From: Rallus limicola
Taxonomy: Eukaryota; Chordata; Aves; Gruiformes; Rallidae
Length of the DNA: 64,000 nt
Assembly (NCBI GenBank): GCA_022605955.1
Contig: JAKCOZ010000001.1
Coordinates: forward strand, 100,348,211-100,412,210
Direction: 5' to 3'
The translations under genes and the position numbers were made by a program. Shown piece after piece: positions 58,588 through 64,000 of this stretch; position 1 is the first letter of the stretch; each line of letters opens with the position of its first letter. The notes under the pieces were generated by a model. It worked only from the letters and a program-made list of their open reading frames with translations, made no database searches and was not told the DNA's origin.

Positions 58588-61483
58588 ATTTGCTTAAAAC
58601 TGCCTGGGAATGTGACTAATAAAAACACCTTCTTCTAACCATTCAGTGGTTGTAAAAGAAGCATCAGTTGACACATTATGTCATACACAATAGATTTTAT
58701 TTGTTTATTATGTTCCTTTTAAAAAATAATGCTGATTCGATCATGGATAATGCTATGAGTAGAAGATAAGTTCTCATCTCAGAGGAACTGAATTTATCAG
58801 GATAAAAATAACTTTTATATTGCACAGTGGGAGGGCAGATGAAAAATGAGGCAGGGAAGTATAGAAAGGAGAGAGAGTTCTGGGAGGAACAGCAAGCAAC
58901 CAACCACAAAAGCATTCTAGGGATCAGAGGGACTGTTCAAGGTCTGCTGCAACTCCTAAAACTGCCAAGGTAACAGGTATCAAGCTTGGCAGAAACTGGC
59001 TGTCTTGTAGGCAAATGATGTCTACTCATTTTTATGCACATCTCATTAACAGTTTCTTATTGTCAGTAATAGCACCTGCCCATGGTCTTTAACAGCACTA
59101 CTGCTCTTTACAGATGTCTTTAGATTTTTAACACAAGATACATGTGAAGATTAATAAGAAGCAGAATCATAACACAGGTTCTTCTAATAGTGAGAGGAAA
59201 AGGTGTATGCCTTGGATAACTCTGAGCTTTCATTGGTGCAGCTTATTTATTATCTGATAAAATTCTTTGACAATTTATATTGAATGAAAAACATGAGAGG
59301 GAATGCAGTAAAGAGACTGTTTCTCTGTCTCTGTCTTCAGCTATAAGGGAAAAGAGAGAAGAGAAATATAAGAGGGCATTATAATCTGTTGTTTTACACA
59401 TAAAAAATTTCATTACCCATGGGAAGAAAAAAAATGAGAGCTCTTGCCCACGGGCTTCGTTAGCTGACTAGTGGAAAAACCTTTATTATTCTGAATTTAG
59501 GAAGATTTCATTATTTATTCATAGAGAAGTAAACTGTGTAGGTCATGCCCACTGGGTGCAGGTACAACCTTTTGTACTATTCTGCCATTCATTATGTACA
59601 TGCCATATTTTTAGATATTAACAAGTTTGCATAACTGTCAACTTTTGGTTTTTAGACATTTAAAAATATATTTTTCAAGAGACTTTCTTCACTTATGCCA
59701 TATTTACACAAAACCGTATTTTTTCAATGGTGTTAAATGTTGGCCTTTTTTCCCATCATGAATTTGACTATATTGAACTCATTCTGTGCCATGGTTGGTT
59801 TTGTTTTTTTTTTTATCTTCTCCACTAGAGAGAAGCATCCACTAGTACTTAACCATTTTTTACCTGGAAATACGCGCATATGCTTTAGGCACCTTTAAGT
59901 TTACTTTTTATAGTCCAAATAGTTTGAGGGTATGAAGGTCCTTACTACAAAGCATCTTTTAACAGTCTGTGTAAAAGGTGTACGCCTCTTTCCAAAACCT
60001 TCTACAAAACTTTGGAACTAGTAGCATTTTATCAGCTGTATTTATACCCACCCAGACAAAATTTTTCCATCATCTCCTATTTGCCAGCTCTCTTGCTCTA
60101 AAGCACATTGTGCAAGTCCATGATAAAATGCTTATGAACCAGGATCCTCAGGTTGCCTTTAGAGTGAGGGTGTCGGGAGGATGCTTACCCATCTCAAAGA
60201 ATATGTATGATGTGTACCCCTTGTTTCTAGATGCTAAACCTTTTTACACAGTATTTAAATGAAACCTGTTCCAAACATGCTGCAGATTTCTCTGTAAAAG
60301 TCCTTCAAACGAGTGACATTACAACAATCATATCAAGATCAAGAGTTTGCATCAAAAGGTAATTATTTAAATATTTTTGTATAATGCAGCTCCAAGATAG
60401 ATTCTATACTACTAATGAAATTAATTACATACACTATGTCAAGATATAGTGGAAGGAAATACAATTGATAGTTCAACTATTCACTATGAAATATTGTGGG
60501 TTTACTCTTTTCCCCTATTTTAGCTAAAATAACTCTGAAGCATTTTAGAGCTCCTGAATCATAACCAATGTGTCCTGCATGTGAATATGCACATTTCCTC
60601 TAGCATTATGGAACTTGTACAATTTTGTACAATAGCATACTGTAACATTCAATTTATCCCAATCTTTATCTTATCTCCTCTAAAATACATGTTAGTGGTC
60701 AATTTTGGAACAAAAAAAATTGGACACAGAGAAGATCTGCAAGTGGAATTTAAACAATTTTTTATACAAAAGAAAATGTATTAACTTTGATGATTTCTTT
60801 CTCTGTACCTACCTTTTCAAAAACACTAAGTTTCTGAGTTAATAGGAGCAGAGCGGTCTTTGAAAACAGCTATACATGTCAGGATATATGCTATTGCATT
60901 CAGCAGAAGTGGTTATTTACCCTATAGAATACTTTTTTGCGTGCTGCATATCACCTTTTTCTATTACTTATTACAATAATTAGCATCTTATGTATGTCTT
61001 CAGAAAGTTATTGAAAGATGTGATGTACATCCAAATCCTATATATCAAACAGCTTTTAAACAGAAGGTAAGTTTTCTTCTCTTCATGACTGTTTGTAGAA
61101 TCTATTGGTGGACAACGTCACAATCTTAATGGTGTTTTGGATAATTTAAGGATTTTACTGCAGAAGAACTGATTTACACATAAATACTCATTAATTTACA
61201 TAATGAAGGGGGATCAATGAATTGCAGTGATTGAAACCTGCTCTTGTTCTACGGGGTAAGTTTTAAGGCTGATCAGTCCTGTGGTTTGTGTCTTCGGAGA
61301 GTTATGTCAATGCTAATGTTGCTGCAGAGAGCAGCAGAGGGAATACATCAGGGATCAGCTGGGCTGTCATTTTGGTGGAAAAACAAATCCTTGGTAAAAG
61401 TAGCTCATGTTTGAATTATACCTGACTGGGATTAGAATATTTATTCAGGTCTTAATTAGTTCCTCCAGATTCATGTATAACAC

Positions 61484-61690
61484 TGTGGTGGGTTGACCTT
61501 GGCCAGCTCCCAGAAGTCCACCCAGATGCTTTCTCACTCCCTCTTCTCAATAGGAATGTTGGAGGAATGAAAGCAGTGGGTTGAGATAAAGACAGTAAGA
61601 TCACTTCCTGGTTACTGTCACTGGCAAAAGTGACTCAACTTGGGGAAAGATATTTTAAGTTTTTGCTGATTAAATATAAAGTAGGATTGA
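61484..61690 (-). mobile_element. Fragment of an ERVL-type LTR (3' end)
   Basis: The plus strand reads TGTGGTGGGTTGACCTTGGC, then CACTCCCTCTTCTCAATAGG, GTGGGTTGAGATAAAGACAG, GATCACTTCCTGGTTACTGTC, GACTCAACTTGGGGAAAG and a final AAAGTAGGATTGA. It has the same block order as the left edge of the LTRs at 26061 and 29376 (TGGTTTGACC, CACTCCCC, GAGATAAGGACAG, GATCA, GACTCAACAC), but is more diverged. The U3 part is missing. Confidence 0.78.
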
Positions 61691-64000
61691 TTTGTGGGGC
61701 GTCTACTGTTTACATGAAAATATGTTTGATTAACTACCTCAATTTGCAAAATTTATCATGATTATGTAAGGTCAGTTTTCATTCTGTGTACTACAAACGG
61801 TTAACTAAGTCAAGGACTCTGCTTTGTCTGATTTGCTACCTAAGGGATTTTTTGAAAATTTTGCTTTTTTCAGAAACAGTAACTTGTTTTGGTGTAAATC
61901 TTTACATGTTCCGTCTTTGTCCTGGCTTTTTTCTTTGGCAAAAACCACAGAGATATTCACAGCCTAAATGCTGCTGTCCAGCCTCCCTCCCCGGTCTTGA
62001 CCTGCCACCCAGGTTCTTCTCTTAGTAGCTGGAGATTAACTCCCCTGAGTAATAGCAGTATGTGTGTCAGGGTCTGGGGGGCATAGGCAGCCCTGCCCTG
62101 CCCTCACTGCCCCTGTTACCCCCTGCCCAGGGCCAAGCAGCCCCATGCCAGCTTCAACCTTATTAGCAGCCTTTGCCTAGACTTGGTCCCAGTGGGATAT
62201 GGACATGTGTCAGCACCTTGTCTCTGGTTCCAGCCACATCTCCTAGCAGCCCCTGTTGCTGCCCAAGTTCTGCCCACCACACTCAGGCTGCAGAGTGAGG
62301 GGAGGGTCCTTCCTAGGGCAGGGTCCTTCCTGTGACTGGGTCACCCTGACTTCACTCCTGGGCTTAGCCTCAACCCGTCAGGCTGTTTGACAAGTTGACC
62401 ACAAAAGGACTTCTTTCCCCCATTTCTAAATATACATTTCCTTCCATAGATCAAAAACTCGGGAAGTTTATTTTGAATATTCAAAAGCTGAACCCACAAA
62501 CTCTGCTGCTTTGAACGGCAAACTGTACAGGGCTGCAACCAATATGGTTTTCTTTGGATTGACATATGCCTGAGGCTTTAATGATGTTTTTGATCTTCTG
62601 CTTAGTAGTTTTCCTTTGTAAATCATTCATCTAAAGTTGAATTTTTTGTACAGGACAATAACAAATTTGCTATAATTACATGATGGGTGTTGTAATTATA
62701 AAAAATAACAGATAAGCACTATAATTCAACCACACTTAGATGGCATTTATACTTTGTTATTTTAGGGCTTTATGTTGGGGTTATACCCTGTATATGCTGG
62801 ATATATTAGATATAATGATGTATATTGTAGTAAAGAAATAATGAAAATATTTCATTCTTCTTGTATCACCTTGTGTACTTTTGTATATCTCTCTTGTATA
62901 CTTTGGCCTACATGTATCTAGATTAGGTTACTAAACACCAAGTAGAGGACTCTCACAATTTTTGTTATCTGCTTGCATGTTGAGTAGCATGTCCCCAGGC
63001 TAATGATGAGGTAAATATTGGGGAAAAATGTTTTAATTATATTCTCAGCGCCTTTGCTTTGGTTATTATTTGGTGGGGTTTTTGTTCTTTTTTTCCCTCT
63101 TTTCATTGTCACACATGAAAAGAAAAGAACATAAGTAAATAGGAAAAATCCAACCAAACAAAACCATCCTATATAGCTTATAGCTATCATTGATAGAAGT
63201 ATATTTCTGTAGAAGGTATATTTGAGCTACTGTCTCAACATAAGTGGTTGGCTGCCTTTGTAATGAATATTATTTATTATATTGTTCTCTGAGAGAAGGT
63301 ATATGCAAAGACTATTACAAAAGAAGTGCTGAGATGTTAAGCCTTGTCCAGATTATAAAGTGGCAGTATTGGAATTATGGAAGTGTGTGTGATTCGAACA
63401 GTATCTCTTGTTCTTGCTTTTTTTCTCCCTGCTAAATTGAAAGTTACGGGTGAGGGGAAGACTTTGTGATGCTTTTCACTTAAGAATAGCAATCCTTTCC
63501 CTGAAGCTCCCCATGTTCATCACCTGTAGTATGGCCATGTAGGATGTGACTTCAAGTAAATCAAAGAGCAACTGGAGATGACTTAACTCCCATTAAATTT
63601 GGCATATATTATGTAAGCTCTTAACTGAGAGTTAGTGACAATGAATTGCTTTCCCTCTCTATTCTTTCACTCTTTTATTCACACTTTGCAAGACTGATAA
63701 GTGCATTCAGCATCGCTAGTGGCCAAGTTTATTGCCTGTAGGAATTGCGTATTTCTGTTGCCAGGGCTCCAGACAGAAAACAGTGAAATGTAAAGCATGC
63801 CTCTTGCTTTGTATGGAAGAGAGATGATAAATTATAGTTGCAAGAGAATATGTAACATTTGTGCCTTGTCCACGGGCACAGAAATTGCTTATGCTAGGAT
63901 TATATCTATCTCTTCAGAGAAAGCACAAGAATACTTAGATTTCTTTATACATTCCTCAAGCCAACATTATTTTTATACTCTAAGAAACTAATAAGGAAAC
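61691..64000. other. Non-coding sequence with a GC-rich block
   Basis: A GC-rich block at about 61960-62400 stands out from the AT-rich surroundings, with C tracts at 62091-62128 and no recognised gene or repeat family. The flanks are AT-rich unique sequence with no coding signal. Confidence 0.55.
62091..62128 (-). repeat. C-tract cluster (quadruplex-type on the minus strand)
   Basis: Six C tracts of 3-5 bases (62091, 62096, 62101, 62110, 62119, 62126) with loops of 2-6 bases, fitting the four-tract G-quadruplex rule on the minus strand. Confidence 0.7.

Larger units (their letters stand above)
56011..61483. other. Unique AT-rich sequence with short duplications, no gene seen
   Basis: No coding region or dispersed repeat recognised. 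An inverted repeat lies at 57921-58000 and two short tandem duplications at 58395-58587. Frames stay under 95 codons. Confidence 0.6.

Noticed and set aside
1..64000. tRNA, rRNA, spliceosomal RNA genes or a CRISPR array
   Set aside because: No cloverleaf box A/B pairs, rRNA core segments, snRNA signatures or regularly spaced identical repeats were seen on reading.

Overview
This window looks like non-coding avian nuclear DNA. It is AT-rich, has no bacterial gene layout, and contains many degenerate copies of CR1 (the chicken-repeat-1 LINE typical of birds and other reptiles) together with several families of bird-type endogenous retrovirus LTRs. The LTR types resemble those I know from many bird genomes, including songbirds, but the sequence does not allow a species call. 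No tRNA, rRNA, CRISPR array or complete protein-coding gene is recognisable.

Layout. 1-4.9 kb: unique AT-rich sequence with short tandem duplications. 4.9-5.5 kb: two abutting LTR fragments, then a tiny CR1 3' tip at 5.8 kb. 7.8-9.0 kb: a large antisense ERVL-type LTR. 9.36-9.62 kb: the only stretch that reads like a real protein segment, an unidentified candidate terminal exon or exon-like relic. 9.6-15.5 kb: unique sequence. 15.6-16.0 kb: sense LTR. 18.3-18.9 kb: CR1. 21.7-24.0 kb: a repeat cluster, CR1 / LTR / CR1 / CR1, all on the minus strand. 26.1 kb: LTR fragment. 29.4-30.5 kb: intact solo LTR with a perfect CTGGT target duplication. 35.2-36.4 kb: second intact solo LTR, in sense, with a perfect GTACC duplication. 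36.4-50 kb: mostly unique, with a G-quadruplex-like block, a 62-bp tandem duplication, microsatellites and two very short repeat relics. 50.0, 51.1, 53.3, 55.2 and 61.5 kb: further LTR and CR1 pieces. The last kilobases hold a GC-rich block near 62 kb.

How it fits together. The pattern is that of an intergenic or intronic gene-poor region that accumulated 5'-truncated CR1 copies and LTRs. No gag, pol or env remnant lies beside any LTR, so the two complete copies are solo LTRs. The longest open reading frames (222, 160, 148 and 146 codons) all lie inside LTRs or CR1 copies. The 222- and 160-codon frames are antisense artefacts and the 148-codon frame is decayed CR1 ORF2. I did not find a new biological system. 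The points most worth a second look are the 9.36-9.62 kb exon candidate, the two TSD-flanked solo LTRs with their promoter and quadruplex-like motifs, and the G-rich/C-rich blocks at 36.66 and 62.1 kb.
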